This document shows positions 11,801 through 24,420 of a DNA stretch of 64,000 nucleotides, piece after piece. The position numbers and the translations under genes were made by a program. The notes under the pieces are model-generated. The model did no database searches. It saw only the letters and a program-made list of their open reading frames with translations, and had not been told where the DNA came from. Numbering within the stretch: the stretch's first letter is position 1; the number at the start of each line of letters is the position of its first letter. Source of the stretch: Fratercula arctica (Eukaryota; Chordata; Aves; Charadriiformes; Alcidae); NCBI GenBank assembly GCA_947846985.1, contig CANTUZ010000005.1, forward strand, positions 17,518,389 to 17,582,388. The letters are read 5' to 3'.

Positions 11801-14800
11801 TGACTCCTCTTGGCAATTAACCATTTTTCTATAGAGAGGTTTTCACAGGCTGGAGCCTGATCCATTCACCATCGGCTGCTGGATTTTACACTGTATTAAA
11901 TGTTCTCTTTTGCAGAGCTCTTACTTACATAAGCTTCACTGGCACAGTGAAACTGCTACCCTAAAATTCAGATTAAAACCAGTTTCCAGGAATCATCTCT
12001 TCAAGTAATTTTACTGCTAGCATGCTCTTAGCTCTCCCCTACAAAATGTGGAGCCAAACTCGTGTCGATGTAAGCCATCCAAATCCGTGCTGCATTTCAG
12101 ATCTGTCCAGGGGTTTATCTCCCAGTGCACGTGATGCACGTCTGCTCACTTCATAAAACTCCTTTTCATTCCTGGAATTGTGAAACGAACTCCATCCTTT
12201 CCTGTAATACCTGTATTGGCAGCCTTACCCAACAACTTTAAAGAAATGCCTTAATTTTGGTTACTAGGCAACTTACTCCTCAACAACGGGGCAAACCTCA
12301 TCCCTTTTTCAGTTGTTTTTCTTCTTTAGGTCTCTGGGTTACCTTGTCGTAACTTGTTGTTTATGACAGCTAGCCACAACCAGAGGAAACCTGTGGTTCT
12401 CATTTTTTGTGTATATTAATTAAAGCCAGGCTTTTGATCGGTAATTTAGACAGAATGAGGATTTACCAGCCTGCGCAGCTAAGGGTGGGAGGATGCAGGG
12501 AGCGGGCGGTGGGAGGAGGGCTGATGCTGCTGCGGTGGGGACCTCAGCTCCTTCTGCAGGTAAAATCCCTCCCAAACTCTATCGGAAACTGCACGGGTAA
12601 ACATAGCTACATTAAATACAAAAATCTAAGTTAAATCAATATGAAGGCTTCTACGATTCAGAACAGATTTTATGCTTGCTGTATAATTTACAGGCTTGGC
12701 TGCATGCTTTCTAAAGCAATTGAAGACGCTTGTTCTGCGCATCTCACTTTCTGCTCATTTGTTTCTTTGCCTGGCCCAGAGTGCCACAGTCCGTATTTCA
12801 ACTTTGACCCTTAGAGAGTTATTTTTAAGCAAATGCCCTGCCTTGGCCCCATTTCTACACCAGTCAGTGGCTGTTTCCGGAGGTGTTGCAATCGAGGCCC
12901 CACTTACGCTGCGACAGGTTGGTCCCAAACTCCGTGCCAGGCTTCCTGGATTTCTTTTGGTCTGGAGGAAACAACATTCTGCAAGGGGGTTTCTGCCAGC
13001 TCGAGATGAAAAGAAAGAATAAAATCATTTACAGTCTCCGCCGGTGGCTTTGATACGAAACTCGGTGCCTCACTCTGCCTCCTCTCCTCCAGTGTCCCGG
13101 AGAGCTGCTCGGTTTTGCAGCATCGGCACCCGGGCGCACAGCAGGAGGAGGTCCGGGCGGTGGAGCAGGGACTGTTGGGGCATGCAGCGCGCGGTGAAGC
13201 CCAGGGCTTGTGTCACGAGCACATTAGTTGGGTAATCCTGGTATTATGGTTGGCCTCAGAATCGTTAACGTTGGTTATTATTCTGGGCTCACAGTACCTC
13301 TGGGAGATGCCATGTATAAGCGCTCAGACTGGTATGATGGGGAGACCACTCAACACCTAATGAGGAAAAAAATCCCCAAAGGATGCACCAGACTGTTTAC
13401 AAATGACATATTTCAGCTTCTGTGTTTTCCCTTTAGCTTGTAAGGCTGTTTTATACAGCGTCGACACCATACCATAGTCCGACAGCAGAAGTGCACACAG
13501 TCATAGTTATTTATTAGTTATCAAACCTTTCCTCCCCTGCCTCCCCCTTTCCCCCGTTTGCTGCTCATTTTCTTACCCAGCCTGGCTCGCGTCTTGCGAA
13601 TGGCATCTCATTTGGTGGGACAGCCGCTCGGAGTGAATCCAGACACGTTCGCCCAGTCACACAGATGTCAGACTTTACAAGAGCATCCGTAGTGATGCAA
13701 TAATATAATAATTAAATATAATAACGATTACAAGCCCAATCCAAACCTCCCTTGATGTGAGGGGAGCTGTATCAAGTCCAACAGCACTTGCCAGCGCCAA
13801 TAGTCTGCATGAGACGATGTGTAATTAAAGAGTAAGAGGATGCTGGTTGCAGCTGTGGAGGTGACAAGGCTGATGTAGTTCAGACTGCTGGAGTTTTCTT
13901 TACACAAACCTAGAAACAGGACTTTGGAGAAACTACCAAGTTTTGGAGCATTCTGTAACGGCCTGCAGAAACATCCATCATTAACTGCCACAAAAATGTC
14001 ACCCACGGCTCCCCTCTTACACATTAGTGTTGCACACAGGTTGTTACAGCATCTGTGTGGGCTTTGAAGGACCTGAGCGCGTCATCTGGCACACATTGGC
14101 TAGAGAGTGATGAAAGATGGTGGGAGCTGGAGATCGGACCCCAGCCCAGAGTGCAGCTGGACGTGGTGCTGTGCAATTTTACAGACTGTAGGTGCTGTTT
14201 TGCTGCGGAGGTTGACTGCAGTAAAACACACACAAATTGTATATGACAGATGTTGCTGCATTTAAAAGTTTCCCGGAGAAGCAATGCAAGTTTGCAAATC
14301 CGGCAAGAATATTGTTGGGGCTTGTTGAAGTGCTCAATATAAACTCTAACATGCAAGCCATTAAAATGAAGATATTTGGCATTCGCAGTCACACATATGG
14401 GCCTTTCAAAACCATTCTTTTGGTTTGGCAGCTCCTATGCTCCTTGAATGATGCACAACCTACTTTTATATGCTCCTGTAAGATGCTTTGGCAAAGTTGG
14501 CATTTTTTAAAAAACTCGTGGAGAAGAAATCTGATGAAGAAACACGGATCTGATCTGAGAGAAACTTTGGAAACCTACTTCATTTGCATGATTCCTTTTG
14601 CAAATCCTAGACGATATCTGTGCTTTGTGTTCAGTTTTTCGTTTGGCTGCTGCTAGATGCGCAAATCTGGAAGCAGACTTTTCAAAGCAGCCCTGAGCCA
14701 GGCTTTGCAAACGGAATGTCAGCAGTGGCTGAGGCCGGGACACTTTCTGTGCTGATAAGCAACTCCTCTGAGTGGCCAAACTGATCCATCTCCTGCTCTG

Positions 14801-15514
14801 ACAGTGCCATTGTCTAACCTGACTGTTGAGCGAGGCTTTAAGGCTAAGCAGAGGATAAAACCCTACAATTGACCATGTCCAATGACTGCCTCCATCATGT
14901 GACATTTCCTCCACGTACATAAAGGCATAATTGACACTTTGGACCTTGCAGATGTTTTGCAATTCATTTGGTTCCCACAAAGATACCAGAAAGTAAGTCT
15001 CGTGAACTGGCAATACTCTGTTTTCCTCTGAGCACGTTCTTATCTCTACAACGTATTTAGATGCAAATTGCATCATGTCCTATGGCCCCACTTGTTTTGT
15101 TTTGCTTTTTCCTCTAAACAGACTGTGCCATTATTTTTTTTTTTAAAGTATAAAAATATTCAGAGGTTCCTGAAAAAACAGAGTACATTTGACTTCTTAG
15201 CAAGTGATCTGCTTCACATGTGAATGGCAGTATATTCTGCCCTCTGCTCGTGGCACTCTGCTTTATGCTTCCTAATTTAATTTGCCGTTCTGACTCTTCA
15301 GCGATCCTTCCCAAAGAGAAACTCTTTGCTGGGAAGCCATTTGCTGTGCTCTCAACAGAAGCAGATGTTATGAACAACTGGTTGGCCTCATCTGGGTTTC
15401 GGAGGTCTGGACAAAGGCATAGCAGCGCGGTCAAGGGTGGCCCTCACACAGTATAGGGATGTCTTAGCACAAACCTACCAAAATGGTCACCTCTTCACGT
15501 AACTGAGCAAAGCT

Positions 15515-15580
15515 TTATCCTCTGTGGCTTGTCCTTCCTCTCTGTAAAATGGGAAAGAAGGTAATTCCCACCTGATTCGG
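15515..15580 (+). repeat. Old MIR-like SINE fragment (core phrase)
   Basis: The stretch around TCTCTGTAAAATGGGAAAG resembles the conserved phrase 'cccatctgtaaaatgggga' of MIR/CORE-SINE elements shared by amniotes. It is short and decayed, and chance similarity cannot be excluded without a repeat search. Confidence 0.45.
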
Positions 15581-16046
15581 TTAAGATTTTTCCTATAAGC
15601 AGCCTTTGCTCTCCCAGATGGAGACCCCTTGTGCTTAGCCTTACGATCACAACTCTTTTCACCCCTGTTGGCTCCTAATTCGCTGCCCTGAAGTGACAGG
15701 GCAGTAAAGGCAGGGATATTGCTAGATGCACTGTCTGCCTGGTTTACCTTCCTCATTCTGGATTTATCAGAGGCAAGAAAATGGCAGCTCCTTTTTTTCT
15801 ACAAGAGAAATAAAAATAGCTCTTTCGGACAAACTGTTCTAGGCTGAGTCTGCAGGTGATAATTTCTTCTAGAAATGAAGTGAGTCTTTCCATACAGCAT
15901 GTATCACTTGTGCTTCTGCCTGTGTGGCTTCATATTTCTCTAAATAATGATCAACAATAATATATACATATATAATCTTTCCTTCTCTGGTGATGGATAC
16001 TGCATGCGCACACATACACCCATATACACACTCTCTCCTCACTTTC

Positions 16047-16066
16047 TCAGATGATGAAGCATCTGA
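16047..16066. repeat. Short inverted repeat
   Basis: TCAGATG and CATCTGA form a perfect 7-base stem around a 6-base loop. It is followed by the overlapping words TGTCAGATGTCAGACATGTCAG up to about 16105, which add further partial symmetry. Confidence 0.6.
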
Positions 16067-16889
16067 GATGTCAGATGTCAGACATGTCAGCCAGTCTGAC
16101 TGACACCCGTTAAAAGAGCTTGGATCAACACAGGACAGGGAACTTCCCCTAATATTGTACAGGAAAGAAAGCAGGGCCAGTCTTGCCCATTAGGCAGCAC
16201 TGTGCTCTGCCCAGTGGAAAAAGAAGGAAAGCACAGATTCCACTTTATTTTTCTTTAAAAAGATGCAGGGACTCCTCATTCAGGAGTCCAAATCTATGTC
16301 TTATTGTCCTGCATATTTTCCTTTGCTAAGTACTTTAAAAATAATTTCAGATACACCTGGTGCTGTTGTAGGTACGGACTGACAGCCATGGTAATTGAGG
16401 TCCTCTGGTCACTGCCTGCAGATAACCTGGGCAGTTGGCACGTCTAGAGATACTGCAGCATCTCCTTTCCCACTTGCCCATCCCTCTCCCCTGCCCTCAC
16501 AATGCACGCGAAGAATATTTAAGGATCCCAAAGCCTTACCACTGGGTTGTGCAAAACCCCGCAGTCACCAAGGCAAGCCTGGGTGCTTCTGCTGCAACAA
16601 GGCACTGAGGCAATTTTATCATCGCATTCAAACAAGCGTCTAAAAACCAAGGTACAAGGTCAGAAGGATGACTAAACATGGAAGGTACAGCACAGAAGGA
16701 ATGACTAAAAACCTCCACTTTTCTGGGTCAGTTAGTGTGTTTACCGTAGTCTTTGCTCACAGACCAAGCTTATTTTAATCTTTGCTCAGGCAGGATCATT
16801 TGCTATGCTAGAAGGCTTTTTAATTTGTCTGTGGAAAGCCTAATAAGAATCAAAGATATTGGTGAACAAATTCAGACCAAAACAAGAAA

Positions 16890-17105
16890 AGCTGTCCATT
16901 TTAATAGCGGGGGGATTAAGGCTGTGACAAACCTCAGGGAAAGGAATGGATCTTGGTGTCTTCAGGTCAAGATTGAATGACTTCCTGTAAGATAACAAGA
17001 CAGACAAATTGCTGGGCTCAGCAACGAGTAACCGGGTGAGATCTCTGGCCTGCGTCATAGAGAAGTTCAGACTAGATGCTCCAGTGGGCTCTTCTGCCTT
17101 TAAAG
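16890..17105 (+). mobile_element. Ancient CR1-type LINE 3' fragment
   Basis: The order of phrases matches old amniote CR1 3' ends: a part like 'tcaagattgaatgacttcct', then 'attgctgggctcagcaacg', 'taaccgggtgag', 'ctctggcctgcgtcat', and 'gttcagactagatgctcca' followed by 'tgggctcttctgcctt'. These correspond to the familiar old copies reading 'ggcctgtgttatgcaggaggtcagactagatgatc'. The copy is strongly diverged and has no tail repeat, so it is much older than the CR1 copies in the KCNQ1 intron. Subfamily not assigned. Confidence 0.7.
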
Positions 17106-19685
17106 CCTACAAGCTTTACTGGAGCAGCAGGGATGTCCTGTGTCAAGTGGACCAGTTCCCTGCCTTTGTAGGAATCATGTCTATGATCTCTTTGACAAAT
17201 TGATCAAGTGGCATCTTAAAGCTGGGAGTTTTGGCCCACCATATTTACACTGGGGTGCTGTTGCCCCTTCTCTGATGTTTAGAAACCTTCAGGAAGGTAT
17301 TAATGGACAACTTAGATATCTGTTCTGGTGGTAACATTGTTCTTTGGGTGAAACAGCACTTCTCCTTCCTGTATATGTTTATGGAGAGCAACCTTAGCTT
17401 TTTGCTTTGCCAGGTTAGACAGAGAAACTCCTAATACAGGCTCTCAGTTCCTCTGACTGCCCTCGTTACCTTTCTTCTGCTCCATGCCACTTTCAGGAAA
17501 GACTCATCCAGCTCAAGTAACCAGACTACTACACAGTGCTCCATCCCTAGGCATGCAGCTGCCACAGTTTCTAAAGAAATACCTCACCCGATACTGTTCT
17601 CAGAGGGAGAGTACCTTTTGCAGGAGGGGACTGCTCACTCTGGGTCACTTTCGGTTGTTCTCATGCTCTGAAGCTGGAGGGATGCTGAGGGACCTCAGGG
17701 CTGCAGCCCCTCATCTCTGAGGTTGGAAGAGGGGAGGTAGGGAGGGCTGCAAGAGGGGGAGAAGGGTTGCACGACTGAGACCCAGTGTCCAATCTATGCG
17801 ACGTCAGTGTATGGACCTTTCTTGTGCACTCACAAACACCACAAGCCCAGGTGTTTTGCCTGCACCTTCCCAGCTGGCCCCGCTCTGTTGGCCAGGATGG
17901 AGGACTTCACACCTACAAAGATAACGCAGAGACTCTGGTTGGGCAAATTGCTGATAACTTTCAATAGTTAGATGGAAAAAATAGGAACTCTGTCCAAATC
18001 TATGACAAAGCGAGGGTATTTCCAGCCCCTCCTCCTGGCTCTTGAAAGCTGCCAAGCAAAACACAGCTAGGCAAGCCTGGCCCATGATCAGCTCTATCTC
18101 CTCTTCCATATGCACTCTAGCATGGGCTCTACTGTTATAATCACGTGCCACCTCAAGCATGTGATGCAGTAAACACACCACCTAACGAACAGGTCAGGGC
18201 AAAACATGCTGCAAATCAAAACTGAATTTAATGAGAATATTTGAAACCAGTCTTCTGGCTCCGGGTTACATCTCATTGTCATTTTCTGCCGCCAGCTCTG
18301 AGGTCTACAAACCAAAGGTTGTTTCATGCTGGGAAAATGCTAATTTTTTCCCCCCTCTTTTCCTCATACTAGATCTGAAGCATTTCAGGCAAAACTTTTT
18401 AAAAATTGCCTTTAGTTTGTAAATACATATTTTACAAGTGTTACTTTGAAAGTAAAACCTCCAGAAAGTTATAAATGAGTGAAAACAATGAATCGGACTT
18501 AACTATAACAAACTTACCACAATATCAACACAGATATATATGTTATTATTATTTGTTACATAGATACAGAACCTTTCTTAACTGTTATTGCTGGTTTTCT
18601 AATACTTGACCTTAACCTGAGATACGATGCAGTATTTTAAAGTTACTCACACCTTGACAGAGGAAAGCACTTAGGCCTGCAGTTCAGCATAGTTGTGCTT
18701 AGACATCACTGGTATTTCCTTAATTGTGTGTTTTTAATACTTATTTAAACCTCATGCTCAATGTTTTAATTCTTTAAACAAGTATTTTCAACTCCATTGA
18801 ATGAACAGTCTGCTCCATGCAGATATGAGATGAATCTGGGGGGATTTTAGCTAGTTGTGACAATTACAGATACTTGAGGAAGGCAACACCGCTAATATAA
18901 TAGTTCTGCAACAGAGCAAAGGATTTGGTGGAACATGTGTCTTTTATTGGTGGAGAAAACATCTATCTACTACTTCTGTTTGCTGATTAAACTATCTGAT
19001 TTATGTTGCCAAAACTGAATTTCCAAGTACTGGTTATATTCCAGACCTTGGCTCTTTAAATAAGAAGAGAATACCAGCACTCAAAAAACAAAGTCACTTC
19101 AGAAGAAACCCCTTAGAAATCCAAAAGGAAAGCGAAACCCATTTTGTTTTTCAAACAGTTCACAGCAAGGGAAAATCCAGAGACCTCCAGTCAATGAGCA
19201 GACCTACTTCTTTGAGAGCTTACTTATCTATGGAGGCTTTGAGCTTTTCTTGGGTCTGGATCGAAAGATGCGAACACCTAAAAAACCTGAAGCAAACAAA
19301 TAAATAAAGTCACCTCAGTGCTTCACGGACACCCTGGCTTTTGCAAAGGCTTGTCCAACCACAACCTAAATAATTCAAACCATCATTGTCAGGCAGCAGC
19401 GCAGTCCTCCTCAATAGGCACTTGCCTTATCACTCTACAGCAGATGCTTCAGCCAACCATTGGATATTGAAAACATAAATAATGAAACAAAATTTGGAGA
19501 CAATGGTTTCTGGGCCGGGGACAAAATACTGATGGATATTGTCAGTCTCGGAGTAACCAAGCAGCAAAAGCTCAAGTGACAACAATAGGGGGGAGAAGAA
19601 TAGGGACAAGTGAGGAGCCCTGAATCTCAATAAGGCCTGGAGCTGCACATGCTGCTGTTACCCTAGAAACTAACCTCTCCCCTGA
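17106..19685. other. Non-coding flank, no gene recognised
   Basis: AT-rich sequence with no recognisable coding frame, RNA gene or young repeat. Only short frames of low information are present. Confidence 0.5.
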
Positions 19686-19689
19686 AGAG

Positions 19690-20500
19690 GTTTGGCGGGG
19701 CATTGTCCGGGGGACACAAGATGTGTCATACACCAGATGGTCGTGTGCTGTATAACTCAGTTATCTGAGTGGCGGAGTGGAGGAATGCACGCCGCGGAGC
19801 GCTCCGGAGGGCCGCCCAGGGCACCATCTGTTCTTTCAGACCCAAGGCACTGCTTTGGCTTTTTTCTTTTTTTTTTTTTCTTCTCTTCTCCTTCCCAGAA
19901 AGAAGGGGAAAACAAAATTAAAATGATTCACCATTCAGCAGGGGAATGGAAAAAAAAAAAAAAGCTTAATACAGTTGCCATATCTCGCTTTCATTTAGCT
20001 AATTTTATCCCTGGGTTTTATGTCAGGTGAATTGCTTTTTTACGCCTGGGAGAGCAGCAATTATTTCTCTCTCAGGAGTCTATCATTTATAAATAAAACC
20101 CCTTTGAGACCTCATCGGTCATTTACCATCTGAAAACCCCCAAACGCTTTTAGCCATATGTTCTCCAAAGTCTCCTCTCTCCTCCCTGAAGCTCCCTGCA
20201 AAGGTTTCGGCAACGCGGGGAAAAGAGCACTTTTCTTTTCCAGGAATTGTTCGTACCCTTCGGCCGGGAAGGGGGGAAGGAGGAAAACAAAAAGTCGGAG
20301 TCGAAGCGGCGGTCTGAAGGACTGGCGTAGGAAGGAAACGTTAATCACAGGCTGTGCGGTGCCAAGGAGCAGTGACTAATGCGCCTGCGAGGTGCAGGCA
20401 CCAGGAAACATCCCGGGGGCCCGTCCCAAGTGCCACCGGAGCCAGCCGAAAGCCTCGCTGCCTTCCGCCAGCTTTGGATCGAGCCCCGAATCAACTCGTG
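19690..20500. promoter_or_regulatory. Second CpG-containing block in the downstream flank
   Basis: CpG-bearing words cluster at 19785-19825, 20205-20345 and 20375-20510, in contrast to the AT-rich sequence either side. Two short homopolymer tracts (T run about 19867-19880, A run about 19950-19963) interrupt it. No frame looks like a conserved protein. I read it as a possible regulatory block. It could also be an old decayed CpG island. Confidence 0.35.
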
Positions 20501-22454
20501 GGAGTGGGTGAACCGGATGGAAATTAAAGTTTGGGAGACTTCAGCGGACTTTAAAGGTGTATTAAGGCTTAGCACTTGGGTGCAAGAAGATCAAGCCAGG
20601 GTAGTAAAAGTGATGGTTGGGTTGCAAGAAATGGACTGAAATGTGTGCGCCTGGGGCAGGACTTTTTACTTAATGACAGGACCTGTCTTCTGGTGCACCT
20701 TCCTGCGCCCCTGCTTCTGGTTTCTGTCCCGGGCTGCTGAGGATCCCCCCACCTCGCAGCACAGGAGAGAAAAAAAATGGAAAACAAAATAGTTGCTTGA
20801 TTACCGACTACAATAACAGAGAAACATTTGCAACCATTTAAGCAAACGCGTTATTTAAAATCTGCTCTCTAACGGCTGCAAGCGAGCACGCATCGCGCTG
20901 GCTGCGAACCCGCAGCTCCCGCAGCCCTGGCAAGAGGAGGGTTTCAGGGGGTAAGCACGTCTTCTGTCGTTCAGATTTTAAAAGACCTTTTATATAATAT
21001 GTAATCCTTATATAAAAGATTTTTATAATTAAAAGGATGTTGAGGCTTGCAGAAAACTCTCTCTCCAATTGTGATCAGTCCTCACCTGGGTAACTCTTGC
21101 CTGATGGCTCCCAAAAGGGATCTGAAGGGCACGTATCCCATCAAACCTGCATCCAGTGCTTCAGTTAACATTTAGAAGGAAATCCTTAGGGAAATCAAGG
21201 AAAAAAAAATGGAATCAAGGCAGAAGATTTGCATGCAGAATAAGGGCCAAGGATGCAAAAGGAGTAAAATCTGAACAACATTTCCATTTAGGTTCCATTT
21301 ATAGACAGCTCAGTTAATAACCCCATTAGGCAATCATTAGGACTAACAATTTATGAGGCAATGCTTGAACAACAGTTGCAGAACGATAGCATCTCGCAAG
21401 CTGCTTGTAATCCTAATACTTCATACCCGCTTATCATTCTTACAGCTCTGGTAGTGCTTGTAACAACTCTATCTAACGTATTAATCTTTACGAATTAATG
21501 ATCAATATCCTCCTAAGGATATAACACACAGCAGGACAGAAAATTGATTTTATTTTCCTCCTTGGCTTCTTATTTTTTATTTCCCTACAAGACTGCCAGC
21601 ACAGAAAGCACAGCTGGCTTCAAAGGTTGTGTGAAATGCACAGGCACCGGGGGCTCGGAGTGCAACGCTCCCAGACTTGGGAAATTCTGGCAAGAAAACC
21701 TCTAAAGATTCGTCTGCTCACCCCTGCTGGGGATTTGCCCCTCTCTGATCCCAGAGAGCTGGCTGAAGGCTGCCTAGCCCACTTTCTGCACCTGGCCGTG
21801 TGATTGACCAGCAACTCGACGGGGTCGTGGAAGCTTTATTTCCTTTGTTCCACGGGTGTCTGCCACGGAGAGCCAAGCCTGGATTAACCAAGCCTGAATC
21901 CCTGGGCAGCTTGCCAGAGCAACGCTAGCTCTGAAGCAAACGCAGCTCCAAGATGGTTTCCAGGCTGGCTTTATAGATCAGTTCTTCTTAGGCACAAATC
22001 CATGGGCAGAGAGCATAATGCCTCCTGTCAGGCCCTCAGGAAGCCTCTCCCCACAGGCAGCAGTTGCCAGCCCATGCGAGAGCCATGTGAACTTGGACAA
22101 CACCATTTCTTTCGGGCTAGCCCTTCCCTGGCAGTGCTCCCTCGCCAGCGATGTAGACATCTTTTCGCCGGACACCGCGCTGTATTACAATAATGCACAT
22201 GGACGTGTTTTCATAACACGCCTATCTGGCACCTGCGTTTTCTTTGTTGCGGCACCAAGCATTTTGTCGTATTAGCTTTTAGGTCATTGTCATTGGGGAA
22301 AAAAATAAGAAAAACCACTATTTTTCCAGCATCTTTCAATAGCTGATCCAAAGGCAAGGTGCACCAAGCCTTGCAGGAGCCACCAAGTCCCAAGAATATG
22401 TCTTCTGCAAGTCTCCTCACCACAGGAGTTAGAGGTTGTCTTCTCCTCCAAAGT

Positions 22455-22492
22455 TACATCTCTTCCAGAGATGTACATCTCTTCCAGACCTC
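22455..22492. repeat. Two-copy 19-base tandem duplication
   Basis: TACATCTCTTCCAGAGATG is followed directly by TACATCTCTTCCAGACCTC. The first 15 bases are identical in the two copies. Confidence 0.8.
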
Positions 22493-23564
22493 TGGGTTTC
22501 GGTGGGGGGAGAGGACTTTTAACCTAGTTCCAGTGGAAACAAGGTTAATGCACTCACGCTGTGTTTGTTTTGCCTCCCCCTAACAACTTTTGAACCCTTG
22601 TTCAACTCAACTTGGCAGAAGGGTAGAGGTCTAACAAATAATTAAGTTCTTATAAGTTTTGTGAAAATAGGTAGAAGAGAGAAGGCCCTGGTATCAAGCT
22701 CCTTGCTGAGGAAAGGCCAAGCATGAATGCACATCTTGTTGGGCACAGGGGGAATGACACAGAAAACAAACCTGCTCTACATCCCACATCACAACTGCAA
22801 AAAAAAAAAAACCAAACCTTCAGCTGAAATTTGCACTTCTTAAACATCAAAGTCAGCCTACGGACAAGACAGAAAAAAACCAGCATTCATAGAATCACTT
22901 GCTAGTTTCGGTTTGAACTCAACAACTTTTGGTTATTGGGAGTGAATCCTTCTTGGGACGTAGCTAAGCGTCACCTCCACATGGCGCTGGTGGAACAACT
23001 TGCTGCCTTTCATGCACCTTCATCACAGCTGCCTCTGCTCAGCGAGCCCAGGATGCAAAATGTTCCACAAGCTATTTTAGATGACACTGGAGGGCAGTTA
23101 AAAAGCCTTTGCTCTGTGTGCAGGAACACGGCATCACGCGTGTTCCAGCGTGGTAGGTACGGAAATTCGTATCGCTGAAGTGGAAAGAAATACCTCTGAT
23201 TGTTGTGGCTGGAAAACATGAGTGGCATGCAAGAGTATTATAAACTGATGATTTGAAAACAAATGGAAAACAGAAACTTGCGAATTCACCACGGCTCTGT
23301 GAACATAAGGAAAGCAACGCTGCATACACAACTGAGCCCAGCTTCTGCTGAAAGACCCTGGAAAAGCATCTTTACCACACATTTTGAACTTGCAAAGGCT
23401 TACATTGACCCGCATGGACTGAGTAGTCCTGCTGCAGGCAACAGCCCAACTCCTGTGCATAAATGAAGCACACAAGTACATTTTCACAGGAGTAGGACAT
23501 AAACGGGAGTTGTGTCAGACCTTTAATCTTTTTCATTTTCTTCTCAATGCCCCTCCTCTTCCCA

Positions 23565-23645
23565 AACCACCACCCCATAGTAAAATGAGAACAGTAATAC
23601 CCATCTCAGCGAGGCACACGAGGATTAGCTTAGAACTGTTTTTAC
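23565..23645 (+). repeat. MIR-like SINE remnant
   Basis: The phrases 'agtaaaatgagaacagtaat', 'acccatctcag', 'gaggattagct' and 'tagaactg' occur in the same order as the MIR tail region ('taaaatggggataataat ... acctacctca ... gaggattaaatga ... agaacagtg'). The copy is short and decayed. Confidence 0.5.
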
Positions 23646-24134
23646 CTTTTCTCCTTTAAACTCCCAGAAAAGAAAATATTCCCGTATTTTACTTTTTTTA
23701 TATTCCAAAAAGCGATTTGTTTCTTGCCCAGACCTTTTCAGCTCAGCGCCCTGGAATATTTCCACCTTTCCTCAGAACTGATGGGTGATAAATCAGCCCA
23801 GAGGCGTCTGCTAGCAACAACAGCCCTTAACTTGCTGCAGTAAAATGGCTATTTAATCCGCTGACATCCAAAGATTTCTGCCTCAACTAGTATTCAAGCA
23901 TAGCGCTGGCCCATTGCATTATATTTGAAACAAACCTGCTTTAAAATACACGGGTGAAAATGAGCGATGGCCAGACTTCTGGTCTTCTTTTGTAAGATAC
24001 TACGTCAAAAGGGATCTAAAACCCAACAGCCTCTAATTGTCAGTTTGGCAGCAGGCGCTTCCAGCTCTGAAACTCCTTGGGGGCTCAGAATAACAAAGGC
24101 TTTGCATATAGCAGGGCTTCAGGTGGCTTTTACC

Positions 24135-24420
24135 TCTCGAGTAATTCTTTATATGAGTGGTACCTCAAGCCCCCAGAGCGCAGGTCCCTTTGTGCTAGGC
24201 GCTGAGCAAACAGGGGCCATCCCTGTCCCGAGAAACTGGTGGTCTAAATAGGCAAGTGGGCTGAGTGGAGGAGAGGGTGGAGGCAACAGATGTGGCCAAA
24301 CAGGAGAAATGACTTGCCCTGAGGTCATGCTGTGGATTAATGCTGATGCCAGGCACAGCACTTCTGTCTCTTGAATCCCAACACAGCCCCCTGACCAGGA
24401 GCCCGTGCTTTTGCTCACCT
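24135..24420 (+). mobile_element. Ancient amniote interspersed repeat
   Basis: 'cctttgtgctaggcgctgag', 'caaacaggggccatccctgt' and 'tggtctaaataggcaag', followed by 'gagaaatgacttgccctgag' and 'gtcatgctgtgg', keep the order of a widespread old repeat of birds and reptiles whose copies typically read 'ttgtgctaggcgctgtacaaacac', 'cagtccctgccc', 'agtctaaatagacaag' and then 'gtgacttgcccaaggtcac'. I recognise the pattern but do not name the family with confidence. A similar element lies at 45930-46250. Confidence 0.6.

Larger units (their letters stand above)
7561..16885. other. Non-coding flank, no gene recognised
   Basis: This is about 9 kb of mostly AT-rich sequence with no family-like coding frame. 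The longest frame, 14507-15076 on the minus strand (189 codons), has no recognisable motif and an unremarkable composition. Poly-T runs lie at 8843-8858 and about 9963-9975. A phrase near 15515-15580 with 'TCTGTAAAATGGGA' matches the conserved part of old MIR-type SINEs. A small inverted repeat lies at 16047-16066. Confidence 0.5.

Noticed and set aside
14507..15076. Minus-strand open frame of 189 codons
   Set aside because: No motif, no family likeness and no nearby promoter or splice pattern. A frame of this length is expected by chance in 64 kb.
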